Translations under genes and position numbers: made by a program
The notes under the pieces: model-generated
The model's database searches: none
The model's input: only the letters and a program-made list of their open reading frames with translations
What the model was told of the DNA's origin: nothing
NCBI RefSeq assembly: GCF_001510895.1
Contig: NZ_LPWA01000079.1
Coordinates: 1 to 64,000, forward strand
Length of the DNA stretch: 64,000 nucleotides
Origin: Mesorhizobium loti
Lineage (GTDB): Bacteria; Pseudomonadota; Alphaproteobacteria; Rhizobiales; Rhizobiaceae
Reading direction: 5' to 3'
Shown here: positions 9,002-18,789 of the stretch, in pieces
Numbering within the stretch: position 1 is the first letter of the stretch
Layout: each line of letters begins with the position of its first letter

Positions 9002-11326
9002 TCAGTCCAAATGGGCGATCGCCTGCGCCTTATGCGCCGCCTCGACCACCGCCAGCGCCGTCATATTGACGACGCCACGCGACGTCACCGAAGGCGTCAG
9101 GATATGCGCGGGCTTGTCGGTGCCGAGCAGGATCGGCCCGACATGCAGCGCGTCCATCATCGCACGCAGCGCCGTCAGCGTGATGTTGGCCGAATCGAGG
9201 TTCGGAAAGACCAGGAGATTGGCTTCGCCCTTCAACCGCGAATGCGGGTAGACGCGCTGGCGCAAATGTTCCGACAGCGCCGAGTCGGCATGCATCTCGC
9301 CGTCGCACTGCAGGTCCGGAGCAATGCGCGCCAGGATCGATGCCGCCTGGCGCATCTTCAGCGCGCCAGGCGAATCGCGCGAGCCGAAATCCGAATGCGA
9401 CAGAAGCGCTGCCTTCGGCTCGATGCCGAAGCGCTGAATTTCTTCGGCCGCCAGCACTGTCATCTCGGCGATCTCCTCCGCCGTCGGATCGACCGAGACG
9501 TGGGTGTCGGTGAGGAAGATGATGCCGCGCTGCGAGATCAGCATCGACAACGTTGAGAGATCACGGTCCTTGATGCCGGGACGCGGCCCGATGATCAGCG
9601 TGACATTGCGCAGATGCCGCTCGAAGCGGCCTTCGAGGCCGCAAATCATCGCATCCGCATCGCCGCGCTTCAGCGCCAGCGCCGCGATCACCGTATTGTT
9701 GGTGCGCACCATGGTGCGGGCGGCTTCCGTCGTTATCCCGCGGCGGCCGGCAAGCTCGATTAGGAGATCGACATAATGGCGGTAGCGCGGGTCGTCTTCC
9801 GGGTTGATCAGGCCGAAATCGACGCCCGGCCGGATGCGCAGCCCGTAGCGCTTCAGCCGGACTTCCACGACATGCGGGCGGCCGATCAGGATCGGCTCGG
9901 CGATGCCTTCCTCCAGCACCACCTGTGCCGCGCGCAGCACGCGCTCATCCTCGCCATCGGCGTAGATCACACGCTTGGCGCTCGAGGTCTTGGCCGACGA
10001 GAACACCGGCTTCATCACCAGGCCGGAGCGGAAGACGAAGCGGTTGAGCTTGTCGATATAGGCCGAGAAATCGGCGATCGGCCGTGTCGCCACGCCGGTA
10101 TCGCAGGCCGCCTTCGCCACCGCCGGCGCGATGCGCAGGATGAGGCGCGGGTCGAAGGGCGAGGGGATCAGGAAATCGGGACCGAACACCGGCGTCTCGC
10201 CGGAATAAGCGCGCGCCGCGACGTCCGAAGGCTCCTCGCGGGCAAGGGCCGCGATTGCCCTGACCGCGGCCATCTTCATCTCCTCGTTGATGGCGCTGGC
10301 GCCGCAGTCCAGCGCGCCGCGGAAGATGTAAGGAAAACAGAGCACGTTATTGACTTGATTGGGAAAATCCGAGCGCCCGGTGCAGATCATGGCGTCCGGC
10401 CGGGCCGCTCTTGCCACTTCCGGCATGATCTCCGGCGTCGGGTTGGCGAGCGCCAGGATCAGCGGCTTCGGCGCCATATGCTGCAGCAATTCCGGCTTGA
10501 GAACGCCGGCGGCGGAGAGACCGAGGAAGACGTCGGCGCCGGGGATGACATCGGCCAGCGTGCGTGCCTCCGTGTCCTTTACATAGGGATCTTTCCAGCG
10601 GTCCATCTCCTCGGCCCGGCCCTTCCAGGCGACGCCGAAACGATCGGTGACCCAGATGTTTTCCACCTTGGCGCCGAGCGAGACCAGAAGGTTGAGGCAG
10701 GCGAGCGCCGCGGCACCGGCACCGGAGGTGACGATCTTGATGTCGGCAATCGTCTTGCCGGCGAATTCGAGCCCGTTGAGCACCGCCGCGGCAACGATGA
10801 TCGCCGTGCCATGCTGATCGTCGTGGAAGACCGGAATGCCCATGCGGGCCTTCAGCTGCTCTTCGACCTCGAAGCATTCAGGCGCCTTGATGTCCTCGAG
10901 ATTGATGCCGCCGAAGGTCGGCTCGAGCGCGGCGACCGTCTCGACCATGCGCTCGATCTCCGGCGCGTCGATCTCGATGTCGAAGACGTCGATGCCGGCG
11001 AATTTTTTGAACAGCACCGCCTTGCCTTCCATCACCGGCTTGGAGGCAAGCGGGCCGATATTGCCGAGGCCGAGCACCGCCGAGCCGTTGGAGACGACGC
11101 CAACGAGGTTGGCGCGCGCCGTATAGTCGGCGGCGGTCGCGGGGTCGTCGCGGATCTCAAGGCAGGGCGCGGCGACGCCCGGCGAATAGGCAAGCGCGAG
11201 ATCGCGCTGGTTGCCGAGCGGCTTGGTCGCCTGGATTTCGAGCTTTCCCGGGGAGGGATGCTTGTGGAAGAAGAGCGCGGCCTCGTCGAGGTCCGACCTG
11301 GCCGTTTTCTTGCTCTCGCCGTCCAT
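9002..11326 (-). CDS. maeB: NADP-dependent malic enzyme, malic/phosphotransacetylase fusion
   Basis: Converts malate to pyruvate and CO2 with NAD(P) reduction, feeding gluconeogenesis and acetyl-CoA supply during growth on C4 acids. From the ATG at 11326 (ribosome site GGGAGGGG) the protein is 774 residues. The N-terminal malic domain has [16 protein letters not shown] and [10 protein letters not shown], followed by a nucleotide-binding segment ([16 protein letters not shown]). The C-terminal 330 residues form the phosphotransacetylase-like domain ([22 protein letters not shown]), which is regulatory in rhizobial enzymes. Sinorhizobium has two such enzymes, NAD-type DME and NADP-type TME; which one this matches needs alignment. 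It is separated by about 170 bp from the SDR upstream. Confidence 0.93.
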   Translation of the reverse strand: MDGESKKTARSDLDEAALFFHKHPSPGKLEIQATKPLGNQRDLALAYSPGVAAPCLEIRDDPATAADYTARANLVGVVSNGSAVLGLGNIGPLASKPVMEGKAVLFKKFAGIDVFDIEIDAPEIERMVETVAALEPTFGGINLEDIKAPECFEVEEQLKARMGIPVFHDDQHGTAIIVAAAVLNGLEFAGKTIADIKIVTSGAGAAALACLNLLVSLGAKVENIWVTDRFGVAWKGRAEEMDRWKDPYVKDTEARTLADVIPGADVFLGLSAAGVLKPELLQHMAPKPLILALANPTPEIMPEVARAARPDAMICTGRSDFPNQVNNVLCFPYIFRGALDCGASAINEEMKMAAVRAIAALAREEPSDVAARAYSGETPVFGPDFLIPSPFDPRLILRIAPAVAKAACDTGVATRPIADFSAYIDKLNRFVFRSGLVMKPVFSSAKTSSAKRVIYADGEDERVLRAAQVVLEEGIAEPILIGRPHVVEVRLKRYGLRIRPGVDFGLINPEDDPRYRHYVDLLIELAGRRGITTEAARTMVRTNNTVIAALALKRGDADAMICGLEGRFERHLRNVTLIIGPRPGIKDRDLSTLSMLISQRGIIFLTDTHVSVDPTAEEIAEMTVLAAEEIQRFGIEPKAALLSHSDFGSRDSPGALKMRQAASILARIAPDLQCDGEMHADSALSEHLRQRVYPHSRLKGEANLLVFPNLDSANITLTALRAMMDALHVGPILLGTDKPAHILTPSVTSRGVVNMTALAVVEAAHKAQAIAHLD

Positions 11327-11497
11327 CCGGCCCCTCCCTGCGCTTCTGCTTTCGAGCCTTTTAGCACGCGGCGACGATTCTTCGCGACGCCAAATCTTGG
11401 CGGATGCGTTCACATTACCGAATCTGAAATAGGCAAGCTATTTCAGCTGGTTGGAGCGAAACTCTCTGGCTTTTGCAGCAGCCGTCGACCGACCCGG

Positions 11498-12277
11498 TCA
11501 GAACGCGCTGACGTAGAGGCCGCCGTCCACCGGAATGTTCTGCCCGGTGAGATAGCCGGCATGGACCGAGCAGAGGAAGGCGCAGATCTGGCCGAATTCT
11601 TCCGGCATGCCGAGGCGTTTTGCCGGCACATCGGCGCTGATGCGGGTTTTCCGCGCGGCGGCTGCTGCCGGGTCTTCCGGCGTGCCGGCTTCATGCGGGC
11701 CGCGCAGCCGGTCGGTGTCGAGCTTGCCGGGCAACAGGCTGTTGATGGTGACGTTTCGGTCGATCACCGTGCGCGCCACACCGGCGAGGAACGAGGTCAG
11801 CCCGGCACGCGCGCCCGACGACAGGTCGAGGCCGGGGATCGGGACGTAGACCGACAGCGAGGTGATGTTGACGATGCGGCCGAAGCCGCGCTTGGCCATG
11901 CCGTCGATAACCGCCTGGATCAGCTCGATCGGGGTCACCATGTTCTGCGTCACGCCTTCGAGGATCTTTGCGCGGTCGAGCTCACGGAAATCGCGGAGCG
12001 GCGGGCCGCCGTTGTTGTTGACCAGGATGTCCGGGTCGGGGCAGGCGGCAAGCATCGCCTTCTGCACCTCCGGCTTCGACACGTCGCCGGCGATCTCGAT
12101 CACCCTGACGCTGAACTTTTCGCGGATTTCCTGCGCGGTCCTTGCCAAGAGCTCGGCATTGCGGCCGTTGACGACGAGGTCGACGCCGGCTTCGGCAAGC
12201 GCAATCGCGCAGCCGCGGCCCAGTCCCTTGCTCGAGGCGCAGACGATGGCCTTCTTTCCGCGAATGCCGAGATCCAT
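11498..12277 (-). CDS. Atypical short-chain dehydrogenase/reductase (FabG-like)
   Basis: A 259-residue SDR-fold protein. The nucleotide-binding segment AIVCASSKGLGRG and the NNNGGPP loop resemble FabG, and catalytic Ser140 is present in IVNITS. The expected Tyr and Lys of the YxxxK motif are Ser153 and Arg157 (LSSGARAG). This matches the described atypical FabG-like SDR subgroup lacking the full catalytic tetrad, so normal reductase activity is doubtful. The C-terminus has the usual LTGQNIPVDGGLYVS. The start is supported by AGGAGAAA. It diverges from the LpxH-like gene across 119 bp. Confidence 0.9.
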   Translation of the reverse strand: MDLGIRGKKAIVCASSKGLGRGCAIALAEAGVDLVVNGRNAELLARTAQEIREKFSVRVIEIAGDVSKPEVQKAMLAACPDPDILVNNNGGPPLRDFRELDRAKILEGVTQNMVTPIELIQAVIDGMAKRGFGRIVNITSLSVYVPIPGLDLSSGARAGLTSFLAGVARTVIDRNVTINSLLPGKLDTDRLRGPHEAGTPEDPAAAAARKTRISADVPAKRLGMPEEFGQICAFLCSVHAGYLTGQNIPVDGGLYVSAF

Positions 12278-12396
12278 GGTGATTTCTCCTTTTTCGAGGG
12301 CGGCAAGCTAGCGCTTGGGCTGGACCAACCGCAACCGTCATACGGTTGTTGCATGAATCGAGGCATAGGCACGCGAAAGCAAAGGATGAAATCGCG

Positions 12397-13227
12397 ATGT
12401 CCGGTCCAGAGCCCCGTACTTTTCGCACGATGTTCATTTCCGACGTGCATCTCGGTTCGAAGGCGGCCAAGGCCGATTTCCTGATCGATTTCCTGCGCCA
12501 CCACGATGCCGACACCATCTATCTGGTCGGCGATATCGTCGACGGCTGGCGCCTGCGGCGCAGTTGGCATTGGCCGCAGAGCCACAACGACGTGGTGCAG
12601 AAGTTGCTGCGCAAGGCGCGCAAGGGCGCCTCGATCACCTACATTGCCGGCAACCACGACGAGTTCGCCCGCCAGTTCCAGGGCGTGCATTTCGGCGGCA
12701 TCGTCGTTGCCGACCGCGCCATCCACGAGACCGCCGACGGCAGGCGCCTGCTCGTCATCCATGGCGACCAGTTCGACACGGTCGTGCACAATCAGCGCTG
12801 GCTCGCCTATCTCGGCGACCACGCCTATGACGCGGCGATGCAGGTCAATCGGGTCGTGACAAAGCTGCGTCACCTGCTCGGCCTACCTTACTGGTCGTTC
12901 TCGTCCTGGGCCAAGGTCAAGGTCAAGAAGGCGGTGAACTTCATCGGCTCGTTCCAGACGGTGCTCTCCGAAGAAGCGCGGCGCTCGCATGTCGACGGCG
13001 TCATCTGCGGCCACATCCATCACGCCGCGATCGAAAACTATGGCGATATCCAGTACATCAACACCGGCGATTGGGTAGAGAGCTGCACGGCGGTGGTCGA
13101 GCATTTCGACGGCCGCATGGAGATTCTGACCTGGGCGCATGTGCTGCCTGAATCCTCGGCCGGCAAGGACGCGCTGGTGCCCGTCGATATCGTCAATCTC
13201 AAGGGCAGGGCGGTCAAGGCCGCCTGA
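12397..13227 (+). CDS. LpxH-like UDP-2,3-diacylglucosamine diphosphatase family metallophosphoesterase
   Basis: A 276-residue calcineurin-like phosphoesterase. Metal-binding motifs are all present: ISDVHLGS, LVGDIVDGW, YIAGNHDEF, VIHGDQFD and CGHIHHA. This arrangement is that of the LpxH-like group annotated as UDP-2,3-diacylglucosamine diphosphatase in lipid A synthesis. Alphaproteobacteria commonly use LpxI for that step, so the true substrate here may differ. The ATG at 12397 with AAAGGATG upstream is chosen over an in-frame start at 12346. No membrane segment is evident; an amphipathic WSFSSWAKVKVKKAVNFI region could touch the inner membrane. Confidence 0.88.
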   Translation: MSGPEPRTFRTMFISDVHLGSKAAKADFLIDFLRHHDADTIYLVGDIVDGWRLRRSWHWPQSHNDVVQKLLRKARKGASITYIAGNHDEFARQFQGVHFGGIVVADRAIHETADGRRLLVIHGDQFDTVVHNQRWLAYLGDHAYDAAMQVNRVVTKLRHLLGLPYWSFSSWAKVKVKKAVNFIGSFQTVLSEEARRSHVDGVICGHIHHAAIENYGDIQYINTGDWVESCTAVVEHFDGRMEILTWAHVLPESSAGKDALVPVDIVNLKGRAVKAA

Positions 13228-13248
13228 GCGCCTTCCCGTCTCGATATC

Positions 13249-14169
13249 TCAAGCGGCAACCGCGCTGCGGTCACGGCCATACTGGCGCGGTGAAGCACCC
13301 ATCACGCGTTTGAAGGCGGTGCTGAAGGCGCTCTCGGATTCGTAGCCGAGCGAGAGCGCAATGACCGAGGTGTGCTCGTTGGAATTGGCGAGCCTTTCGC
13401 CGGCAAGCAGCATCCGCCAGCGGGTCAAATATTCCATCGCCGACGTTCCGACCATCTCTTTGAACTTCAGCGCGAAATTCGATCGCGACATGCCGGCGCG
13501 CTCCGCTAGTTCCTGCAGGGTCCAACGGTGCGCGGGATCCTCGTGCATGGCGCCGATCGCGGCGCCCATCTGCTTGTCGGCGAGCGCAAAGAGCCAGCCG
13601 ACGCCGCCGTTCGGCCCTTCCGCCATATGCAGCCGCAGCGCCTGGACCAGCATCATGTGTGAAAGGTGCTGCGCCACCAGGAAGCCGCCGGGCTGGCCTT
13701 CGCTGAGTTCCTGCATCATCCGCTCCACCGACCAGCGCAGCGCCGCCTTGTCCTCGTCCCTGCGGATATGAATGATCGGCGGCATCATCTTGAGCAGGAT
13801 GTCGGCATGACGGCCGCTGAGCACAAACCGGCTGCCAACCAGGAACACGTCGCCGCCGCCATTGTAGGTGACGACGCCGCCGGCACGGGCAGGGGGAAAG
13901 ATGGTGTGCGCGCCGACGGGTTTCACCTCGAGGTCGCTTGCCAGACGGAACGGCCGCCCACCCGGCAACAGGAAGCAGTCGCCCGCGGTGAGATGCACCG
14001 GCTCCGGAACGCCTTCCACGGCCAGCCAGCACTGGCCCGAGACGACCGCGTAACACTTGATGCCGATGTTGCGCGGGAACTCGATCGACCACTCACCGCC
14101 GGCATCGAACCCGGCCGAGACATTGCTTTGCGGTTTCAGCAGCGACAGCACGTCAGATAGCGGGTCCAT
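13249..14169 (-). CDS. AraC family transcriptional regulator with cupin domain
   Basis: A 306-residue regulator. Residues 1-180 form an AraC-type cupin sensor (GQCWLAVEGVPEPVHLTAGD, LLPGGRPFRLASD). The C-terminal 110 residues hold two helix-turn-helix units (WTLQELAERAGMSRSNFALK and VIALSLGYESESAFSTAFKR), followed by GASPRQY. The ATG at 14169 has AGGAA upstream. It is transcribed divergently from the epimerase-like SDR gene with 129 bp between starts, an arrangement in which the regulator usually controls its neighbour. The ligand is unknown. Confidence 0.92.
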   Translation of the reverse strand: MDPLSDVLSLLKPQSNVSAGFDAGGEWSIEFPRNIGIKCYAVVSGQCWLAVEGVPEPVHLTAGDCFLLPGGRPFRLASDLEVKPVGAHTIFPPARAGGVVTYNGGGDVFLVGSRFVLSGRHADILLKMMPPIIHIRRDEDKAALRWSVERMMQELSEGQPGGFLVAQHLSHMMLVQALRLHMAEGPNGGVGWLFALADKQMGAAIGAMHEDPAHRWTLQELAERAGMSRSNFALKFKEMVGTSAMEYLTRWRMLLAGERLANSNEHTSVIALSLGYESESAFSTAFKRVMGASPRQYGRDRSAVAA

Positions 14170-14298
14170 AGGTGTTCCTGGACGATTGCGAAGATAATAC
14201 GGACCTTGCCGCATAGATCGTCTTTTCTCAAGCGCTTATTTGAACGTCACGCGCCGCCAAGGCAGCGGCGCCAATCAAATCAAGCAAAGGAAACTGCA

Positions 14299-15189
14299 AT
14301 GCGTGTCTTCGTCACCGGAGCCACCGGCTTTGTCGGCTCGGCCACTGTCCAGGAACTGCTCGGAGCGGGTCACCAGGTGCTCGGCCTCGCCCGTTCGGAT
14401 GCCGGCGCCAACGCTCTCGCCACCGCGGGGGCCGAGGTGTTGCGAGGAAATCTGGAGGATCTCGACAGCCTCCGCCGCGGCGTGGCGCAGGCCGACGCCG
14501 CTATCCACACCGGCTTCAACCATGACTTCTCGAAATTCGAGGAGAATTGCGAGACCGACCGGCGCGCCATCGAGGCGATGGGCATGGAGCTTGCCGGCTC
14601 CGACCGGCCGCTGATCGTCACCTCGGGCATTGGACTGGTGCAGCCGGGTCGTCTCGCGACCGAAGACGTTCCGCCCGCATCCAACCCGTCGATCCCGCGC
14701 GTCTCGGAGCAGGCAGCCTATGCCGCGGCCGAGAAGGGCGTGCGCGTGTCGATCGTCCGCCTGCCGCCGTCGGTTCACGGTGCCGGCGATCACGGCTTCG
14801 TCCCGATCCTGATCGGCATTGCCCGTGAGAAAGGCGCCTCGGTCTATACAGGCGAGGGGCTCAACCGCTGGCCCGCCGTGCACCGTCTCGATGCCGCCAG
14901 GCTCTACAGGCTGGTGCTTGAGAGGGGCCGGGGCGACGCCCGCTACCACGCCGTCGCCGAGGAGGGCGTGCCGTTCCGTGAGATCGCCGGCGTCATCGGC
15001 AAGAGGCTCGGGGTGCCGGTGGTCAGCAAGAGCCGGGAAGAATCGGCCGAACATTTCGGCTGGTTCGCGCATTTCGCTGCGATCGACAACGAGGCCTCGA
15101 GCGCGCTGACGCGGCAGGAATTGGGTTGGGAACCGACCCAGCCCGGGCTGATCGAGGACGTCGACCAGCCGGTCTACTTCCAAGGCTAA
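14299..15189 (+). CDS. Extended SDR / NAD-dependent epimerase-like oxidoreductase
   Basis: A 296-residue extended SDR. The N-terminal MRVFVTGATGFVGSATVQEL carries the TGxxGxxG dinucleotide-binding motif. The region corresponding to the epimerase YxxxK reads AAYAAAEKG, so the catalytic Lys is displaced, as in several members of this flavin/NAD(P)-binding group. The C-terminal half has VPFREIAGVIGKRLGVPV, a common substrate-domain element. The start is set by AAAGG eight bases before the ATG. Divergence from the AraC gene suggests induction by it. Substrate is not identifiable. Confidence 0.9.
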   Translation: MRVFVTGATGFVGSATVQELLGAGHQVLGLARSDAGANALATAGAEVLRGNLEDLDSLRRGVAQADAAIHTGFNHDFSKFEENCETDRRAIEAMGMELAGSDRPLIVTSGIGLVQPGRLATEDVPPASNPSIPRVSEQAAYAAAEKGVRVSIVRLPPSVHGAGDHGFVPILIGIAREKGASVYTGEGLNRWPAVHRLDAARLYRLVLERGRGDARYHAVAEEGVPFREIAGVIGKRLGVPVVSKSREESAEHFGWFAHFAAIDNEASSALTRQELGWEPTQPGLIEDVDQPVYFQG

Positions 15190-15204
15190 AGCCAGAGTTA
15201 CGGC

Positions 15205-15234
15205 AAGCCCGAGGCGCAGACGCGCCTCGGGCTT
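15205..15234 (+). terminator. Strong hairpin, possible terminator
   Basis: Perfect 13-bp arms AAGCCCGAGGCGC and GCGCCTCGGGCTT around a 4-base loop lie 15 bp after the SDR stop. The following T tract is weak (GAGTTCCTTTG), so termination may be partial. Confidence 0.6.
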
Positions 15235-15360
15235 GAGTTCCTTTGTCTTTCAACAGCTTTAGCTTGATCGATTGGTCCAGGCAGTTCCGCCGCGTCTTGC
15301 CGCATGATAGGGGTCGAAACGCGTTGCAGGTCGTGGGATGCAGCGTAATTGGATCGATTC

Positions 15361-16575
15361 ATGTCGCTGCCGCCGCTTTCGCCTGAGCAACTCGTCAAGC
15401 CGAGCCATTTCGAACTGCGCATGAGCCTGATCTTTGCGACATTGTTCGTGTCGCAGGGCACGCATCTGCCCTATTTTCCGCTCTGGCTGGAGGCGAAAGG
15501 TTTTCATGCCGAGCAGATCGCCGTCATCCTGGCCGCGCCGATGTTCCTGCGCGTCGTGACGACGCCGATGCTGACCGCGCTTGCCGACCGGGCGAAGGAT
15601 CGCGCCAACGTCTATATCGCGCTTGTCGCGGCCACGATGATCATTTCGGCCGGCTATTTCCTGCCGGCTACCTACGCGGGCGTGCTGGCCGTCTCGTTGT
15701 TGCTCTCGATACCCTGGACGCCGCATTCACCGATGGCCGATTCGCTGGCGTTGTCGGGCGTGCGCCGCTTCGGTTCGAACTACACCGCCATGCGCAAATG
15801 GGGTTCGATCTCCTATTTCTGCGCCAATGTGGTGGGCGGCTTCATCCTGGCTGCCACCGGTCCTCAAGCCGTTCCGGCGATCATCTTCGTGGCCCTTGCA
15901 GCCGCCCTTGTGGCGGGATTTTGGGCGCCTCGCATGGGGCGGCCCCGCAAGGCATCGCCGCTGTCGGCGACCGATATCCAGCATTCGGCCCCGAGCCTTC
16001 TCAACGCCTATTTCGTCTATTTCACCCTCGGTGTCGGCATCATCACCGCCAGCCACGCCTTCCTCTACGGCTTCGTGTCGATCTACTGGAAGTCGATCGG
16101 CATCAGCGATTCCATCGTCGGGCTGCTGTGGGCCTGGGGTGTGATCTCCGAGGTTTGCATGTTCTTGTTCTTCAACCGCATTTTCGCCTCTGCCTCGGTC
16201 GTCAGGGTGATGGTGATCGCCGGTATCGGCTCGATCGTGCGCTGGATCGCCTTCCCGCTGGTCTGGCCGCTCGGGCTCGGCATCGCCGGCTTCTTCGGCG
16301 TCCAGACGCTGCATTCGGTGTCGGTAGCGATGGTGCTGATCGGCCTGCAGAAGATGATCGGCGAAACGGTTTCCGAGGAGCGCACGGGTGCTGCGCAAGG
16401 CATCGCCTATTTCTTCAACGGCTTCTTCATGGCCGCGGTGACGCTAGCCTCCGGCCCGCTCTATGACCGTCTCGGTGTCGACGGGTTCCTGGCGATGATT
16501 CCGATCGCGATTGTCGGCCTCGTGCTGATCGGCCTTGCCGCCCGCTCAGCCCCACAGCGCCCGGTCGGGGGGTGA
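15361..16575 (+). CDS. MFS transporter, HcaT/MFS_1-like
   Basis: A 404-residue inner-membrane carrier with about 12 predicted helices. The opening FELRMSLIFATLFVSQGTHL and LPYFPLWLEAKGF is typical of the MFS_1-like group that includes the E. coli phenylpropionate transporter HcaT. Other matching elements are ADRAKDRANVY (loop 2-3) and MRKWGSISYF. An ATG at 15361 is preferred over a TTG at 15349; neither has a strong ribosome site. The 3' end overlaps the convergent dipeptide epimerase by 30 bp. Substrate is unknown; a peptide or aromatic acid is possible. Confidence 0.88.
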   Translation: MSLPPLSPEQLVKPSHFELRMSLIFATLFVSQGTHLPYFPLWLEAKGFHAEQIAVILAAPMFLRVVTTPMLTALADRAKDRANVYIALVAATMIISAGYFLPATYAGVLAVSLLLSIPWTPHSPMADSLALSGVRRFGSNYTAMRKWGSISYFCANVVGGFILAATGPQAVPAIIFVALAAALVAGFWAPRMGRPRKASPLSATDIQHSAPSLLNAYFVYFTLGVGIITASHAFLYGFVSIYWKSIGISDSIVGLLWAWGVISEVCMFLFFNRIFASASVVRVMVIAGIGSIVRWIAFPLVWPLGLGIAGFFGVQTLHSVSVAMVLIGLQKMIGETVSEERTGAAQGIAYFFNGFFMAAVTLASGPLYDRLGVDGFLAMIPIAIVGLVLIGLAARSAPQRPVGG

Positions 16576-17529
16576 CACCAGCGATCCCTGGTAGACCAGG
16601 CCGGGCTCGCGGTCGCGCGCAAGCAGCAGCGGGCCGTCGAGATCGACGAAATCGGCGCCTTGCGCCAAGAGCACCGCCGGCGCCATGGCAAGCGACGTGC
16701 CGACCATGCAGCCGACCATAATGCCGAAACCCAGTTCGCGGGCGCGGTCGCGAAGGGTCAGCGCTTCGGTCAGGCCGCCCGATTTATCGAGCTTGATGTT
16801 GACGGCGTCGTAGAGGCCGACCAGCGCTTCGAGGTTCTTCGCCTCGTGCACGCTTTCATCGGCGCAGATCGGCACCGGGTGCGCGATTGCGCGCAAGATG
16901 CCGTCACGGCCAGCGGGCAGCGGCTGTTCGATGAGCGCGATCCCGTGCTCCGCCGCGAATGCGAGGTTTTCAACGACGTTGTCGTCCGTCCATCCCTCGT
17001 TGGCATCGAGGATGATGCGGCTTTGCGGAGCGGCTTGCGTCACCGCGCGAATCCTCGCCATGTCGTTGTCGCCGCCGATCTTGACCTTGAGCAACGGCCG
17101 CGAAGCGTTGGCGCGGGCCTGCCCGGCCATCGCTTCCGGTTCGTCGAGCGACAGCGTGTAGGCGGTTTCCAGCGCCTTCGGCGAAACGGCGCCGATCGCG
17201 TCCGCCGCCGGTCTGCCGCTGAGCTTGGCCTCGAGGTCCCACAAAGCGCAGTCGATGGCGTTGCGGGCCGCGCCGGCCGGCATCGCGGCCAGCAGGGCGG
17301 TGCGATCGATGCCGCTCGCGATCCGCTCGCGCATGGCCTCGATCGCGGCGTGCACGCCATCCATGGTCTCGCTGTAGCGCTTGTAGGGAACGCATTCGCC
17401 GCGGCCGACATGTCCATTCTCGCCGATCGTCACGGTGATGACTTCGGCCTCGGTTTTCGATCCGCGCGAGATGGTGAAGGTGCCGGCGATCGGGAATCGC
17501 TCGGCCTCGACCGAAATGACACGCGCCAT
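16546..17529 (-). CDS. Dipeptide epimerase (L-Ala-D/L-Glu epimerase type, enolase superfamily)
   Basis: A 327-residue enolase-superfamily enzyme of the muconate-lactonizing subgroup. Such enzymes interconvert L-Ala-D-Glu and L-Ala-L-Glu during recycling of murein peptides. Key residues visible are LLKVKIGG (the KxK-type base, residues about 152-159), the metal ligands in ILDANEGW, IEQPLP and ICADESVH, and NIKLDKSGG with the second catalytic lysine. The capping domain has the GRGECVPYKRYSET element. The ATG at 17529 has GGAGAAG. It ends inside the 3' end of the MFS gene, and diverges from the Mla operon with only 77 bp between starts. Confidence 0.92.
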   Translation of the reverse strand: MARVISVEAERFPIAGTFTISRGSKTEAEVITVTIGENGHVGRGECVPYKRYSETMDGVHAAIEAMRERIASGIDRTALLAAMPAGAARNAIDCALWDLEAKLSGRPAADAIGAVSPKALETAYTLSLDEPEAMAGQARANASRPLLKVKIGGDNDMARIRAVTQAAPQSRIILDANEGWTDDNVVENLAFAAEHGIALIEQPLPAGRDGILRAIAHPVPICADESVHEAKNLEALVGLYDAVNIKLDKSGGLTEALTLRDRARELGFGIMVGCMVGTSLAMAPAVLLAQGADFVDLDGPLLLARDREPGLVYQGSLVSPPDRALWG

Positions 17530-17606
17530 ATTTTTCTTCTCCGGCTGTGCGACACCGGTCTGCCGGCAAATCGACACGCCAGTCCCGTCACGCTAAACAG
17601 GACGCC

Positions 17607-18788
17607 ATGTTGACCATCCGCAAACGCGACGCAAGCGCCGCCGCCAAGGACAACCACCAGCCACGCATCGCCGTCGGTGAGGAGTCCGGTGTGCTCGGCT
17701 GCGCTTTTTCCGGTGTCTGGACGACGCGGACCGTCGCATCGGTCGACGCCGAGATGCGCAAGATCGAGAAGCGCAGCGCCGCCAAGCAGCTGATGCTCGA
17801 TCTCTCCCACATCGAGAAGATGGACACGGCCGGCGCCTGGCTGATCGACCGGCTGGCCAGCGCCTTCGAAAAGAAAGGCGTCGAGGTCCATGTGCAGGGG
17901 CAAAGCGAGATCGCCTCGATTCTGCTCGGCGCCGTTGGCGATGCGGTGCGGCGCGAGCGCGAATCGGGGCCGGCCGGGCCGCCCAACATCATCCTGCGCG
18001 CGCTAGAGCTGGTCGGCCGCCGCGTCTACGAGATGCGCGACGATTTCCTCTCGTCGATGAACATCCTCGGCGCGACCATTCGCGGCGCGCAGATGAAGCT
18101 CGGGCGCGGCCATGCCGTCAATCCGGCCGCGATCTTCAACCAGATCGATCGCATGGGCGTCGGCGCCATCCCCGTGGTGGTGCTGATGTCGGCGATCGTC
18201 GGCGCCATCGTCGCCCAGCAGGGCGCCTACCAGCTCAGCTATTTCGGCGCCGACATCTTCGTCGTCGATCTCGTCGGCGTGCTGATCTTGCGCGAGCTCG
18301 GCGTGCTGATGACGGCGATCATGCTTGCAGGCCGCTCGGGCAGCGCCATCACCGCCGAAATCGGCTCGATGAAGATGCGCGAGGAGGTCGACGCGCTGAA
18401 GGTGATCGGGCTGAACCCGATCGGCGTGCTGGTGTTTCCGCGGCTTGTCGCCCTGGTGATCGCACTGCCATGTTTGACGATCATCGCCAATTTTGCCGCC
18501 CTCGGCGGCGGCATCATCGCCGCCTGGCTCTATTCCGACATTCCACCGGCAGCGTTCATCGACAGGTTGCGTGTCGCCATCGACCTCAGCACCATCTTCG
18601 CCGGGCTGATCAAGGCGCCGTTCATGGCCATGATCATCGGCACGATTGCGTCCGTCGAAGGCATGAAGGTCGGCGGCAGCGCCGAATCGCTCGGCCAGCA
18701 CGTTACCGCCTCTGTGGTGAAGTCGATCTTCGTCGTCATTATCCTCGACGGGCTTTTCGCCATGTTCTACGCAGCGATCGAGTTCTGA
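17607..18788 (+). CDS. mlaE: ABC transporter permease, MlaE family with N-terminal STAS domain
   Basis: Inner-membrane permease of an MCE/Mla phospholipid transport system, first gene of a four-gene operon. Residues 1-110 form a STAS domain (LMLDLSHIEKMDTAGAWLID), fused here rather than encoded separately as MlaB. The remainder is the MlaE permease with VLILRELGVLMTAIMLAGRS, GSAITAEIGSMKMREEVDAL and a final DGLFAMFYAAIEF helix. At 393 residues it is typical for alphaproteobacterial fusions. The frame is open to 17547, but the ATG at 17607 is the first good start. The stop lies one base before the ATPase ATG, so translation is probably coupled. Confidence 0.94.
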   Translation: MLTIRKRDASAAAKDNHQPRIAVGEESGVLGCAFSGVWTTRTVASVDAEMRKIEKRSAAKQLMLDLSHIEKMDTAGAWLIDRLASAFEKKGVEVHVQGQSEIASILLGAVGDAVRRERESGPAGPPNIILRALELVGRRVYEMRDDFLSSMNILGATIRGAQMKLGRGHAVNPAAIFNQIDRMGVGAIPVVVLMSAIVGAIVAQQGAYQLSYFGADIFVVDLVGVLILRELGVLMTAIMLAGRSGSAITAEIGSMKMREEVDALKVIGLNPIGVLVFPRLVALVIALPCLTIIANFAALGGGIIAAWLYSDIPPAAFIDRLRVAIDLSTIFAGLIKAPFMAMIIGTIASVEGMKVGGSAESLGQHVTASVVKSIFVVIILDGLFAMFYAAIEF

Positions 18789-18789
18789 A

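Noticed and set aside
9776..12484. A 902-codon plus-strand open frame across the malic enzyme and SDR genes
   Set aside because: It is antisense to two well-supported genes and has no family features.
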